Part shown: positions 1-8,986 of the stretch, in pieces
How positions within the stretch are numbered: the first letter of the stretch is position 1
Layout of the letters: each line of letters opens with the position of its first letter
Assembly (NCBI GenBank): GCA_030429345.1
Contig: JAUIFJ010000020.1
Span: 1 to 64,000 of the forward strand
Length of the DNA stretch: 64,000 bases
Reading direction: 5' to 3'
Source of the DNA: a bacterium
GTDB taxonomy: Bacteria; CAIWAD01
Program-made: the position numbers and the translations under genes
The notes under the pieces: generated by a model
What the model was told of the DNA's origin: nothing
Database searches by the model: none
The model's input: the letters and a program-made list of their open reading frames with translations, nothing else

Positions 1-2
1 TC

Positions 3-113
3 GCAGTTGAAATCGCCACCACCCAAAAATCGCTGTGGCGCGGCTTCAGTACACGATTGACGGCCAAGAGCAACAGGCTAAACCGGACACTAGTGGGTCA
101 AGCCACGGAATGA
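3..113 (+). CDS. Possible 3' end of an unidentified upstream gene
   Basis: The third forward frame is open from the left edge to a TGA at 111-113, giving 36 residues rich in Thr, Arg, Lys and Asn. I do not recognise it. Support for reality is indirect: an intrinsic terminator on the same strand follows about 80 bases later, as expected downstream of a plus-strand gene. The last seven codons lie in sequence shared with the 45-kb repeat element, so the C-terminus may be altered by a repeat insertion, or the frame may simply be non-coding. Confidence 0.2.
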   Translation, partial: AVEIATTQKSLWRGFSTRLTAKSNRLNRTLVGQATE

Positions 114-116
114 CAG
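96..116 (+). repeat. Isolated fragment of the palindromic repeat found at 45.5 kb
   Basis: These 21 bases (GGTCAAGCCACGG followed by AATGACAG) match the distal half of the palindrome repeated in the oxyR-purU array. Only one arm and the loop are conserved here; the left arm is degraded to GTGG. It looks like a remnant of a dispersed genomic repeat. Confidence 0.6.
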
Positions 117-190
117 TGTGATGGGCGAAGAGTGTTGCACCGGAGCGAATCCGCCGGATCCGCCTGAGGGGCCATCTCCGCAACGAGTAC

Positions 191-214
191 GGGCGGCCTG
201 TGGCCGCCCTTTTT
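191..214 (+). terminator. Rho-independent terminator, plus strand
   Basis: A perfect 8-bp stem, GGGCGGCC (191-198) with GGCCGCCC (202-209), has a 3-nt TGT loop and is followed by TTTTTC. The T-tract is on the plus strand, so it ends transcription coming from the left edge, not the minus-strand nuo operon. Confidence 0.8.
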
Positions 215-242
215 CTCCCCCCCGCCTTCGTGACGGCGTGTC

Positions 243-1628
243 CTACAACATTCCCCGCATGCCCTCGTAGAGCCAGGGCAGGATGCCCGCCAGGCAGATC
301 GCCACGGTGCCGGCGGCGATGATCCGGCCGGCGCGCGTGCCGCCGTCGCCGCGGACGGGCAGGTCGCCGTCGACCTCGATGAACATCTGCCGCACGATGC
401 GCAGGTAGTAGTAGAGGCTGATCGTCGAATTGACGGCGGCCAGCAGCACGACCCAGTACCAGCCCCCCGCCGCCGCCTGGGCGAAGAGGAACCACTTGCC
501 GGTGAAGCCCGCCAGCGGCGGAATGCCCGCCAGGCTCAGCAGGCCCAGCAGCATGGCGGTGGCCAGGCCGGGACGCAGGCGGATCAGGCCGCGGAAATCC
601 TCGATCTCCGTCGCTCCGCAATCGCGCTCGCGCTCGAGGATCACGCCGAAGACCACCAGGTTGCCGATCACGTAGACCAGCATGTAGTACAGCATCGCCG
701 CCAGCCCGGCATCGCTCCAGCCGTCGAGCAGGCCCAGCAGCAGGTAGCCGGCCTGGCTGATCGAGCTGTAGGCCATGAAGCGTTTCAGGTTCTGCTGCAG
801 CACGGCCACCAGGTTGCCGAGGCTCATCGCCAGGACGGCCAGCAGAGCCAGCAGCGGCAGCATGTCCGGCAGCGCTCCGGCCAGCGGTCCCTGCAGCAGC
901 TGGAAGAGGAAGGCCAGCCCGGCGGCCTTGGAAGCCGTCGAGAGCCAGATCGCCACGGGGGTCGGCGCGCCCTGGTAGACGTCCGCCGCCCACAGGTGGA
1001 AGGGCGGCAGGCTGAGCTTGAAGCCCGCGCCGGCCAGCAGAAGGGCCAGCACCAGGCCCTGCAGGGGAAGGGGCCGGGCCGGGGCTTCCAGGGCGAGGCT
1101 GCCGCTCAGGCCGATCAGCAGGGCGAAGCCGAAAAGCAGCAGGGCGCTCGAGAGGGCCGCCAGCAGCACGTACTTCAATCCGCCTTCGCCGCTCTGCGGA
1201 TTGCGCCGCGCCCAGGCGCTCAGGGCCACGGCAGGCAGGGTAGCCAGTTCCAGGCCGATCAGCAGGGTGATCAGGTCCCCGGCGCTGACCAGCACCATGG
1301 CGCCGAGCAGGCTCGCCTGCAGGGTCATCAGGAACTCGCCGCGGATCCTTCCCTCGCGATCGGGATTCGGGCGTTCGACGGCGTAGAGAGTACAGACCAG
1401 AGCGCTCAGCAGGAAGATCGCCTTGAAGAGCAGGGCCTGCGGATGCAGCAGGAAGGAGCCGCCAAGCAGGCTGGCCTCCCCCGGCAGGAAGGGCAGGCAG
1501 AACAGTGCCAGGGCCTGCGCGCCCCAGGCCAACAGGGGTGTGACACCGCGTTCGCCGGCGAAGCTTTCCTGCAGCAGCAGGAAGACCAGGGAAAAGAAGA
1601 TCAGGGCTTCGGGGAGCCAGGCGGGCAT
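243..1628 (-). CDS. nuoN: NADH-quinone oxidoreductase subunit N
   Basis: NuoN is one of three antiporter-like proton-pumping membrane subunits of respiratory complex I. The 461-residue product is almost wholly hydrophobic, with about 14 predicted membrane helices. It has the family's conserved stretches, for example the GAGFKLSLPPFHLWAADVYQ region and the lysine-bearing helix after 'LQQNLKRFMAYSSISQAGY'. The start chosen is the ATG at 1628, whose A is the last base of the nuoM stop codon (TGATG). A longer frame upstream of it only shadows nuoM. It is the last gene of the operon; no minus-strand terminator with a U-tract is visible after it. Confidence 0.95.
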   Translation of the reverse strand: MPAWLPEALIFFSLVFLLLQESFAGERGVTPLLAWGAQALALFCLPFLPGEASLLGGSFLLHPQALLFKAIFLLSALVCTLYAVERPNPDREGRIRGEFLMTLQASLLGAMVLVSAGDLITLLIGLELATLPAVALSAWARRNPQSGEGGLKYVLLAALSSALLLFGFALLIGLSGSLALEAPARPLPLQGLVLALLLAGAGFKLSLPPFHLWAADVYQGAPTPVAIWLSTASKAAGLAFLFQLLQGPLAGALPDMLPLLALLAVLAMSLGNLVAVLQQNLKRFMAYSSISQAGYLLLGLLDGWSDAGLAAMLYYMLVYVIGNLVVFGVILERERDCGATEIEDFRGLIRLRPGLATAMLLGLLSLAGIPPLAGFTGKWFLFAQAAAGGWYWVVLLAAVNSTISLYYYLRIVRQMFIEVDGDLPVRGDGGTRAGRIIAAGTVAICLAGILPWLYEGMRGML

Positions 1629-3148
1629 CAGGAAGTTCCTCCCAGGCGAGCGAGGATCGGCAGCAGCGAGGGCGTGATCAGGTCCGTCAGCAGGCGCGGG
1701 AAGAGTCCCACGCCGGCGAGCACGGCGATCAGGATGCCGGTGGCCAGTTTCTCGTTCCAGCGCACGGCGGGCAGGTCCGCGAAGGCCGGATTCGTCTGTG
1801 GTCCCTGGAAGACCTTGGCCAGGCCGCGCAGCACGTAGACCGCGGTGACGACGATCGAGGCCGTCGCGATCACGGTCAGGCTGCGTGTGACGGTCTGCGA
1901 GGTCCAGGGATTGCCGAAGAAGCCGCCCAGGAAGACATGGAACTCGGCAATGAAGCCGGCCAGCCCGGGCAGGCCCAGCGAGGCAAGACCGCCGATGTAG
2001 AAGCTGACAGCCAGCCAGGGCATCACGCGGCCCAGCCCGCCCATCTCGTCGAGAATGCGCGTGTGCGTGCGGCCGTAGACCATGCCGATCAGGCCGAAGA
2101 ACAGTCCGGTCATGATGCCGTGGCTGAACATCTGGATCACGGCGCCCTTGAAGCCCATCAGGTTGAGAGTGCAGAGGCCGAAGAGGATGAAGCCGCAATG
2201 GCTCACGCTGCTGTAGGCCGTGAAGTACTTCAGGTCCCGCTGGCGGATCGCCCCCAGGCTGCCGTAGACGATGTTGACCGTGGTCAGCGCCAGGAAGACC
2301 AGCGCCCACTCCTTGGCCCCTTCCGGCAGCAGGTAGATGCCGATGCGCAGGGCGCCGTAGCCGCCCAGCTTCATCAGCACGCCGGCGTGCAGCATGCTGA
2401 CGCCGGTCGGCGCGCTGGCGTGTCCGTCGGGCGACCAGGTGTGGAAGGGATAGAGCGCGCCGATCACGCCGAAGCCGATGAAGATCGCCGGGAAGGCCCA
2501 GTGCTGCAGGGCCGGGGCGTAGTCCACGCGGCCGAGGGCCAGCAGGTCGAAGGTCTGCAGGCCGCTGCCGTAATACACGCCCAGGAAGCCGGCGATGATG
2601 CCGGCGCTGCCCAGCAGCAGCATCAGGGTCAGCTTCATCGCCGAATAGCGGCGCTTGCCCGTGCCCCAGACGCCGATCAGCAGGTACATGGGCAGGACAG
2701 CGATCTCGTAGAACACGAGGAAAAGGAAGAGGTCGAAACTGACGAAGACGCCGAAGACGCCCGCCACAAGCAGGAAAAGCAGGACGAAGAACTCCTTCAG
2801 CCGCTCCTGCATCTGCCAGCTGGCCAGAACGGCGGTGAAGATGATGATGCCGGTCAGCACGAGCATGCTGGCGCTGATGCCGTCCAGGCCGACCAGGTAC
2901 TGGATCTTCAGCGAGGGGAACCAGGACAAGCGCTCCATGAAATGGAGCTGCGTATCCCGCAGGCCGTCCATGGACAGGCCGCTTTCCGCCTGCCAGGTGC
3001 CCCAGGCCAGGCCGAGGCTGAGCAGCAGCTGGGCCAGCGAGCCGACGAAGGAGATGCCGCGCAGGCGTTCCGCCTGGTGTCCGGGGGTCAGCAACAGGGC
3101 CAGGGCCGTCAGCAGCGGCAGGGCGAGCAGGAAGGAGACCGGACCCAT
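1628..3148 (-). CDS. nuoM: NADH-quinone oxidoreductase subunit M
   Basis: NuoM is an antiporter-like proton-translocating subunit of complex I. The 506-residue protein has the usual length and about 14 membrane helices. Conserved elements include 'FYEIAVLPMYLLIGVWG' (essential Glu on helix 5), 'LYPFHTWSPDGHASAPT' and 'RDLKYFTAYSSVSHCGF'. It begins directly next to the nuoL stop and its own stop shares one base with the nuoN start, so translational coupling along the operon is likely. Confidence 0.96.
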   Translation of the reverse strand: MGPVSFLLALPLLTALALLLTPGHQAERLRGISFVGSLAQLLLSLGLAWGTWQAESGLSMDGLRDTQLHFMERLSWFPSLKIQYLVGLDGISASMLVLTGIIIFTAVLASWQMQERLKEFFVLLFLLVAGVFGVFVSFDLFLFLVFYEIAVLPMYLLIGVWGTGKRRYSAMKLTLMLLLGSAGIIAGFLGVYYGSGLQTFDLLALGRVDYAPALQHWAFPAIFIGFGVIGALYPFHTWSPDGHASAPTGVSMLHAGVLMKLGGYGALRIGIYLLPEGAKEWALVFLALTTVNIVYGSLGAIRQRDLKYFTAYSSVSHCGFILFGLCTLNLMGFKGAVIQMFSHGIMTGLFFGLIGMVYGRTHTRILDEMGGLGRVMPWLAVSFYIGGLASLGLPGLAGFIAEFHVFLGGFFGNPWTSQTVTRSLTVIATASIVVTAVYVLRGLAKVFQGPQTNPAFADLPAVRWNEKLATGILIAVLAGVGLFPRLLTDLITPSLLPILARLGGTS

Positions 3149-5164
3149 CTAGTTGCCTCCCAGCAGCATGCCCAGGCCGAGTACCAGCGCCATGGTTCCG
3201 GCCAGCATCCAGGAGGCGTAGCCCTGCAGCTGGCCGCTCTGCAGAAGGGTCAGCGAAGCGCCGAGGGCCCGGCTGAGCCAGCCGACCGCATTCACTGCCC
3301 CGTCGACCACCGTCCGGTCGAACCAGGCAATGGGCGCCGAGATGCCGCGGAAGATCACCCGGCGGGCGAAGAAAAGCCAGATCTCGTCGATGTAGAACTT
3401 GTTGCGGATCACGCCGCCCAGCGGTCCCAGCAGGGAGGCCAGGGCCTCGCGCCGCGCGCGGCGATCTCCCGTATACAGCCAGCCGGCCAGGGCCAGGCCG
3501 AGCAGGGCCGCCGCCGTCGCCGGCAGGGCGATGTTCCAGTGGATGCCGTGGTGCGCGGCGTGTCCGTGATCCAGGCCGATGTACTCGGCCATGGGCAGCC
3601 AGCCGGCGCAGACGGAGAGCAGGGCCAGCAGCAGCAGGGGAATCGTCATGATGGCGGGGGCCTCGTGGGCCTGCTTCGCGGACTCGCTGCGCGCGGTGCC
3701 GCCGAAGGCCACCAGGTAGATCCGCGCCATGTAGAAGGGAGTCAGCGCGGCCACCGCCAGGGCAATGCCGTAGACCGTGGTGTGTCCTCCCTCGAGGGCC
3801 GCGCGCAGGATCTCGTCCTTGCTGAAGAAGCCGGCCAGCGGCGGCAGGCCGGCGATGGCCAGCACGGCGACCAGGAAGCTGATGTGCGTCAGCGGCATCT
3901 TTTTGCGCAGTCCGCCCATGCGCCAGATGTCGTTGCTGTGCACCGCGTGGATCACGGCGCCGGCTCCCAGGAAGAGCAGCGACTTGAAGAAGGCATGCGT
4001 GAACAGGTGGAACAGGCCCGCCGTGTGACCAAGGGCGTGATCCGCCCGTGCGACACCGAGGGCCAGCAGCATGTAGCCCAGCTGGCTCAGCGTCGAAAAG
4101 GCGAGCACGCGCTTGATGTCGTCCTGGGAACAGGCGATCACGGCGGCGAAGAGACAGGTCAGCGCGCCCAGGAAAGCCGCCACCTCCAGCGGTGTCACGG
4201 CGGCGGCGAAGGCCGGAAAGAGCCTTGCCACCAGGTAGATGCCGGCCACGACCATGGTCGCCGCGTGGATCAGGGCGCTGACCGGGGTCGGCCCTTCCAT
4301 GGCGTCGGGCAGCCAGATGTGCAGCGGGAACATGGCGCTCTTGCCGGCGGCGCCCATCAGCAGGAGCAGCAGCGGCAGGCTCAACAGGCTCAAGCCGACG
4401 AAGGGCGGCAGGGCGAGCACGGCCTCGTGGAAAGCCGGATGATTGAGCAGGGCGAAGTCGGCCGCTTCCAGGCCGGGGGGCACGGCGCCGGCGGCCTGCA
4501 GGCCGGGCAGCAGGCGGAAGCCGAGCCAGGCCAGGCTGAGCAGGCCCAGCAGCAGCCCCAGGTCGGCAAAGCGTGTGACAATGAAGGCCTTCTTCGAGGC
4601 GGAGACGGCCGAGGGCTTGTCGAAGTAGAAGCCGATCAGCAGGAAACTGCTGGCGCCGACCAGTTCCCAGCAGACGAAAAGCTGCAGCAGGTTCGGAGCC
4701 AGCACCAGGCCCAGCATGCTGAAGGTGAAGAGATTGAGAAAAACGAAGTAGCGCGCTTTTCCCGGATCGTCGGCCATGTAGCCGATGGAGTAGAGGTGCA
4801 CCAGGAAACTCACCGTGCAGACCACCACCAGCAGGAGCAGCGAGACCGGATCGATCAGGGTGCCCAGCCCGAAGCTCAGGCCCGGAAGCACCGGCAGCCA
4901 GTCGATGGCGCCGGTGACCAGTGCCGGATGCTCGCTGCCCGGCGGAAAGAGGCCGAAAAAGGCCTTGACGGCAGCCAGGGACAGCAGCAGGCTGGCCAGG
5001 ACGAAGCCGGCCGCCACCTGGGGCAGCCAGCGGAGCTTCAGCGGACGCAGGACCAGTCCGCCCAGCAGGAAACCGGCAAGGGGCAGCAGCGGCACCAGCC
5101 AGAGCGCTTCCAGGGCGAAAGGCAGGCGGCCGCTCTGGGCCAGCATCTCGGGGGCGGCGGTCAT
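3149..5164 (-). CDS. nuoL: NADH-quinone oxidoreductase subunit L
   Basis: NuoL is the distal proton-pumping subunit of complex I, with the long amphipathic lateral helix near its C-terminus. The 671-residue length fits the family. Diagnostic stretches are 'VHLYSIGYMADDPGKARYF', 'CWELVGASSFLLIGFYFD', 'KSAMFPLHIWLPDAMEGPTP' and 'DIKRVLAFSTLSQLGYMLLA'. A ribosome-binding sequence (AGAGGATAGG) precedes the ATG at 5164, and the gap to nuoK is 7 bases. The order K-L-M-N is the standard one. Confidence 0.96.
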   Translation of the reverse strand: MTAAPEMLAQSGRLPFALEALWLVPLLPLAGFLLGGLVLRPLKLRWLPQVAAGFVLASLLLSLAAVKAFFGLFPPGSEHPALVTGAIDWLPVLPGLSFGLGTLIDPVSLLLLVVVCTVSFLVHLYSIGYMADDPGKARYFVFLNLFTFSMLGLVLAPNLLQLFVCWELVGASSFLLIGFYFDKPSAVSASKKAFIVTRFADLGLLLGLLSLAWLGFRLLPGLQAAGAVPPGLEAADFALLNHPAFHEAVLALPPFVGLSLLSLPLLLLLMGAAGKSAMFPLHIWLPDAMEGPTPVSALIHAATMVVAGIYLVARLFPAFAAAVTPLEVAAFLGALTCLFAAVIACSQDDIKRVLAFSTLSQLGYMLLALGVARADHALGHTAGLFHLFTHAFFKSLLFLGAGAVIHAVHSNDIWRMGGLRKKMPLTHISFLVAVLAIAGLPPLAGFFSKDEILRAALEGGHTTVYGIALAVAALTPFYMARIYLVAFGGTARSESAKQAHEAPAIMTIPLLLLALLSVCAGWLPMAEYIGLDHGHAAHHGIHWNIALPATAAALLGLALAGWLYTGDRRARREALASLLGPLGGVIRNKFYIDEIWLFFARRVIFRGISAPIAWFDRTVVDGAVNAVGWLSRALGASLTLLQSGQLQGYASWMLAGTMALVLGLGMLLGGN

Positions 5165-5171
5165 GGGGGGC

Positions 5172-5492
5172 CTATCCTCTCAGGTCATTCAGTTGCGTCA
5201 CATCGCCGCTGGGGCGGCTGCGCGCCAGCGGGACGTAGATGCCCAGGGCCAGCACCACCTCGGCGGCGGCCAGGGCAATGAAGAACAGGGCGCTCAGCTG
5301 GCCGTCCAGCTTGCCCGGATGCAGCAGGTGGATCAGGGCAACCACCAGGACCGCGGCGCTGTTGACCATGATCTCGATCGCCAGCAGCAGGCCCATAGCG
5401 CTGCGGCGCGTCAGCAGGCCGTAGAGCCCGAAGGAGAACAGGGCCAGGCAGAGCAGCAGCCAGTGCTGGATTCCGACGGGGAAGAAACTCAC
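5172..5492 (-). CDS. nuoK: NADH-quinone oxidoreductase subunit K
   Basis: NuoK is a small three-helix membrane subunit of the complex I proton pathway, homologous to MrpC. At 106 residues it has the standard length. The helix 2 motif 'GLLLAIEIMVNSAAVLVVA' carries the conserved membrane Glu, and helix 3 ('FFIALAAAEVVLALGIYV') carries the second. It overlaps nuoJ by four bases. Confidence 0.95.
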   Translation of the reverse strand: MSFFPVGIQHWLLLCLALFSFGLYGLLTRRSAMGLLLAIEIMVNSAAVLVVALIHLLHPGKLDGQLSALFFIALAAAEVVLALGIYVPLARSRPSGDVTQLNDLRG

Positions 5493-6019
5493 GACAGGGG
5501 CCTTTCTTCACCGGATCCCGGGCGCGCAAGGTAGATCGCCGCGATGGCCACGCAGAGCAGCAGCACGCTGATCACCTCGAAGGGCAGCAGCAGGCCGCCC
5601 TCCCCCGGATTCAGCAGGCGCACGCCCATGTCACGGACAGGATTCTCGTGAGGCTCCGCGGGCAGCGCGGCCGGCCAGTCGGTGCGCAGCACCAGGAAAC
5701 TGCAAAGGCCCATGAAGCTCAGCGAAAGGGCCAGGGCCAGGTTGCGTCGCAGGGGAGAGGGCCGGTCCTTCAGCAGGTCCGGGCCGCGGGTGAGCATGAT
5801 GGCGAAGATCAGCAGCACGCTGATGCCGCCGATGTAGACCAGCAGCTGGATGCCCGCCAGGAACTCGGCGTCGAGGATCACGTAGAAGGCGGCTCCGCAG
5901 AAGAGCACGCCGGCCAGGTAGAGCGTCGCGCGCAGCAGGTGCTGCGAACACACGCAGGCCCGGGCCAGTCCCAGGGCGAGCAGGGCGAAGAGATAGAAGA
6001 AGGGGTCGGAGGGTCTCAC
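5489..6019 (-). CDS. nuoJ: NADH-quinone oxidoreductase subunit J
   Basis: NuoJ is a five-helix membrane subunit of complex I next to the quinone channel. The 176-residue product contains the family signature around 'AGIQLLVYIGGISVLLIFAIML', including the conserved Tyr-Ile-Gly-Gly turn. It overlaps nuoI by four bases upstream and nuoK by four bases downstream. The N-terminal 'ACVCSQHLLRATLYLAGVL' region is also typical. Confidence 0.94.
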   Translation of the reverse strand: MRPSDPFFYLFALLALGLARACVCSQHLLRATLYLAGVLFCGAAFYVILDAEFLAGIQLLVYIGGISVLLIFAIMLTRGPDLLKDRPSPLRRNLALALSLSFMGLCSFLVLRTDWPAALPAEPHENPVRDMGVRLLNPGEGGLLLPFEVISVLLLCVAIAAIYLARPGSGEERPLS

Positions 6020-6696
6020 TCGTCCTCCCCGCGCGGCGGCCCCAGGGGCTCGATGCCGTGCAGTTTCTCGCCGGAGGCCGGAACCGGGCCTTCATAGGGC
6101 CTGACCGGAGTGCGGCAGGAAGCGCGCTGCTCCTCGTCCTCGATCTTGCGGGCCAGCGTGTCGTGCGGGCCGGCGTAGTCGTTCAGGTTGTAGACCAGCA
6201 GTCGCCGGTCGTAGACGGCGCTTTCGAAGCGCCCGTCGAAACGGATGGCGTCAAAGGGGCAGGTCTGCACGCAGGCGTAACAGAACGTGCAGGTGTCGAG
6301 GCGCCAGACATAGTGGTCGATTTCCGGCTTCTTCGTCACCTCGCCCTTGTGGGCGTGGATGATGATGCTCTCGTTGGGGCAGGCCCGCTCGCAGATGCGG
6401 CAGGCCGTGCAGCGGTGAAAGCCGTTCTCTTCCTTGACGAAATACAGCCGGCCGCGCGCTCGTTCGGGCAGCTTCAGGGTCTCGCGGTTCTCCGGGTACT
6501 GTTGTGTGACGACCTTCGAGGGGTGTGTCACGTAGCCCAGGGTCAGCTTCATGCCGCCCAGCATGCCCTTCAGGCCGCCGAGGGCGACCTTCCACAGGCT
6601 GTCGCTGTCCGGCCTGGGCGCGGAGACAGTTTGCAGCTCGATGCCGCCGATGCGGCGCGGGCCCGGCTTCTGCGGCTGCAGGCGGATCCAGCTCAC
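6016..6696 (-). CDS. nuoI: NADH-quinone oxidoreductase subunit I, 2x[4Fe-4S]
   Basis: NuoI holds clusters N6a and N6b, which pass electrons towards N2 in NuoB. Two ferredoxin motifs are visible: CTACRICERACP and CTFCYACVQTCP, each CxxCxxCxxxCP. The start is taken as the GTG at 6696, which forms a GTGA overlap with the nuoH stop and gives 226 residues; the frame remains open further upstream only by reading across nuoH. The N-terminal extension before the clusters, about 100 residues, is long but plausible. As no nuoE, nuoF or nuoG is present, these clusters may receive electrons directly from ferredoxin or another donor (inference). Confidence 0.93.
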   Translation of the reverse strand: MSWIRLQPQKPGPRRIGGIELQTVSAPRPDSDSLWKVALGGLKGMLGGMKLTLGYVTHPSKVVTQQYPENRETLKLPERARGRLYFVKEENGFHRCTACRICERACPNESIIIHAHKGEVTKKPEIDHYVWRLDTCTFCYACVQTCPFDAIRFDGRFESAVYDRRLLVYNLNDYAGPHDTLARKIEDEEQRASCRTPVRPYEGPVPASGEKLHGIEPLGPPRGEDE

Positions 6697-7835
6697 GCGG
6701 GGCCTCCCTTTCCGTAGACTCCCAGCAGCAGCACCAGCGCCGCCACCAGAAGGTTGACCATGCTCAGGGGAAGCAGGAAGCGCCATTCCAGCTTCAGCAG
6801 CTGGTCGATGCGCAGGCGCGGGAAAGTCCAGCGCAGCCACATGAAGACGAAGATCAGGCCGCCGGTCTTGAGGCCGAACCAGACCAGCGGCGGAATGAAG
6901 TCCATCACCCGGTTGAAGGTCTGAAGCCCGGCAATGTGGAGCGGCATCCAGCCGCCGAGGAAGAGCGTTGCCGCCAGGCCAGCAGCGATGAACATGTTGA
7001 GGAACTCGGCCAGGTAGAACAGGGCGAATCGCAGGCCCGAATACTCCGTGTGGAAGCCCGCGGTCAGTTCGCTTTCGCCTTCGGCCAGGTCGAAGGGCGT
7101 GCGGTTGAGCTCGGCGGTCGAGGCGATCACGAAAACCAGGAAGGCCACCATGGCCGGCAGGTGTCCGCGCCAGAGCCACCAGCCCTCCTGCTGGCTCTGC
7201 ACGATCTCGCCCAGGCTCAGCGAACCGGTGAAGAGCACGATCACCAGCAGCGAGAGCGTGAGACTCAGCTCGTAGCTGATGATCTGCGCTCCGGCGCGCA
7301 TCGAGCCCAGCAGGCTCCACTTGTTGTTGCTGGCCCAGCCACCCAGCAGGATGCCCAGCACGCTCAAGGCGCCGACCGCGCTAATGAAGAGCAGGCCGAT
7401 GTTCAGGTCGACCACGAAGAGCAGGGGGCTGGCCGGAATGTTGACCAGCGCCAGCAGCATGCCGCTGACCACCAGCCAGGGGGCGGTGAAGAAGAGCAGC
7501 CGATCCGCGTCGCGGGGCACCAGGTCGGCCTTCGAGATCAGCTTGAAGGTGTCGGCCAGGGTCTGCAGGGTGCCGCGCCAGCCGACGCGGGTCGGCCCCA
7601 GGCGGCACTGGAAGCGGGCGGCGATCTTGCGCTCGGCGTAGACGAGCGACAGGCCGAGCAGGGTCATGGCCGCCAGCGTGCCGGCCAGGCCCAGGCCGAT
7701 CCAGAAGGCGCTTTCCCATGGGCTTCGTCCGGCAGCCTCCGCGGCGCGCTCGGCCAGGGTCGGCTGTGTCCAGTCCCTGGCGGCGGAAAGGGAATGCAGG
7801 GCCAGCAGGGCGGTTGTGATCCAGGCGGCTTTCAT
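6693..7835 (-). CDS. nuoH: NADH-quinone oxidoreductase subunit H
   Basis: NuoH is the membrane subunit that anchors the peripheral arm and lines the quinone-binding cavity. The ATG at 7835 forms an ATGA overlap with the nuoD stop and gives 380 residues. It begins with a hydrophobic helix preceded by a short signal-like segment ('MKAAWITTALLALHSLSAA'). Family motifs include 'YAERKIAARFQCRLGPTRVG', 'ISYELSLTLSLL', 'TAELNRTPFDLAEGESELTA' and 'FNTEYSG'-like 'FHTEYSGLRFALFYLAE'. Confidence 0.95.
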   Translation of the reverse strand: MKAAWITTALLALHSLSAARDWTQPTLAERAAEAAGRSPWESAFWIGLGLAGTLAAMTLLGLSLVYAERKIAARFQCRLGPTRVGWRGTLQTLADTFKLISKADLVPRDADRLLFFTAPWLVVSGMLLALVNIPASPLLFVVDLNIGLLFISAVGALSVLGILLGGWASNNKWSLLGSMRAGAQIISYELSLTLSLLVIVLFTGSLSLGEIVQSQQEGWWLWRGHLPAMVAFLVFVIASTAELNRTPFDLAEGESELTAGFHTEYSGLRFALFYLAEFLNMFIAAGLAATLFLGGWMPLHIAGLQTFNRVMDFIPPLVWFGLKTGGLIFVFMWLRWTFPRLRIDQLLKLEWRFLLPLSMVNLLVAALVLLLGVYGKGGPA

Positions 7836-8986
7836 CGGTCCATGTCCGGAACAATCAGGTCCAGCCCGGCCAGCATGGCGACGATGTCGGCCACGCGAGC
7901 GCCGGGCGCGATCTTCGTGATGCACCACAGGTTGTGCAGGTTCGGCGAGCGGAAATGGAAGCGCCAGGGCATGTCCTTGCCGCGGCTGTGAAGATGCACG
8001 CCGAAAATGCCCCGGGGCGTTTCCAGCTCCTCGTAGAAGGTGCCCTCCGGCAGGCGGATCTTGGCCGCCGGCTTGACCAGCATGGTCTTGCCCTCGGGAA
8101 TGTTCTCGATCAGTGTCTCACAGAGCGCCAGCGACTGGCGCATCTCCTCGATGCGCACCCAGTAGCGGTCCCAGCAGTCGCCCTTTTCGCCGACCGGGAC
8201 GACGAAGTCCAGCTGGTCGTATACGCCGTAGGGCCGCACGCGGCGCAGGTCCCAGGGCACTCCGCTGGCGCGCAGCACGGGGCCCGTGGCACCCAGGCCC
8301 AGGGCCTCGTCGCCGCTGAGCGCGCCAATGTCGACCAGGCGCTTCTGGGCGATCAGGTTGCCGCTCAGCATGCGGTCGTATTCGTCGACCTTGGTGCCGA
8401 AGTCCTTCAGCCAGGCGCGTACGCGAGGCGCGAAGTCCTTGTGCAGGTCGTGCAGCAGGCCGCCGGGTTGGATGTAGTTCATCGTCAGCCTGGCGCCGAT
8501 GGTGTCCTCGAAGATCTGCGTCAGTTCCTCGCGGTCGCGGAAGCCGTGGAGGAAGGGCGTGAAAGCGCCCAGGTCCATGCCGAAGACGCCCCACCAGAGC
8601 GTGTGACTCTGCAGGCGTTCCAGTTCCGCCATCAATGTGCGGATGGTCTCGATGCGCTCGTTGGTCTCGATGCCGGCGGCCCGCTCAACGACACGCGTCA
8701 CACACCAGTTGTTGGCCAGGGCGGAAAGGTAGTCCAGGCGATCGCTCAGGTGGACGATCTGGCGGTAGGTCTGGTGTTCGCAGATCTTCTCGATGCCGCG
8801 GTGGATGTAGCCCAGCACGGGGATCACCTGGCGCAGGGTCTCGCCATCCAGCTTGAGCAGCAGGCGCAGCACGCCGTGCGTCGCCGGGTGCTGGGGGCCC
8901 ATGTTGACGAAGTACTCCTGGGTTCCGCCACCGGGGGCGAAATCCGTCCTGAGCAGGTCCTGCAAGGTCAGCGTCTTGGGTGTCAC
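7832..8986 (-). CDS. nuoD: NADH-quinone oxidoreductase subunit D (49-kDa)
   Basis: NuoD is related to [NiFe]-hydrogenase large subunits and forms the quinone site with NuoB. It lacks the hydrogenase metal-binding cysteine pairs, as expected. The product is 384 residues from the GTG at 8986, which overlaps the nuoC stop as GTGA. The signatures are 'NMGPQHPATHGVLRLLLKLDGE', here with the quinone-site His/His, followed by 'GYIHRGIEKICEHQTY' and a C-terminal 'VADIVAMLAGLDLIVPDMDR'. NuoC and NuoD are separate genes here, not fused. Confidence 0.96.
   Translation of the reverse strand: MTPKTLTLQDLLRTDFAPGGGTQEYFVNMGPQHPATHGVLRLLLKLDGETLRQVIPVLGYIHRGIEKICEHQTYRQIVHLSDRLDYLSALANNWCVTRVVERAAGIETNERIETIRTLMAELERLQSHTLWWGVFGMDLGAFTPFLHGFRDREELTQIFEDTIGARLTMNYIQPGGLLHDLHKDFAPRVRAWLKDFGTKVDEYDRMLSGNLIAQKRLVDIGALSGDEALGLGATGPVLRASGVPWDLRRVRPYGVYDQLDFVVPVGEKGDCWDRYWVRIEEMRQSLALCETLIENIPEGKTMLVKPAAKIRLPEGTFYEELETPRGIFGVHLHSRGKDMPWRFHFRSPNLHNLWCITKIAPGARVADIVAMLAGLDLIVPDMDR

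Noticed and set aside
1937-5281. 1114-codon plus-strand frame
   Set aside because: It is antisense to nuoM, nuoL and nuoK; its Gln/Ala/His/Asp-rich translation is the usual mirror of hydrophobic GC-rich coding sequence.
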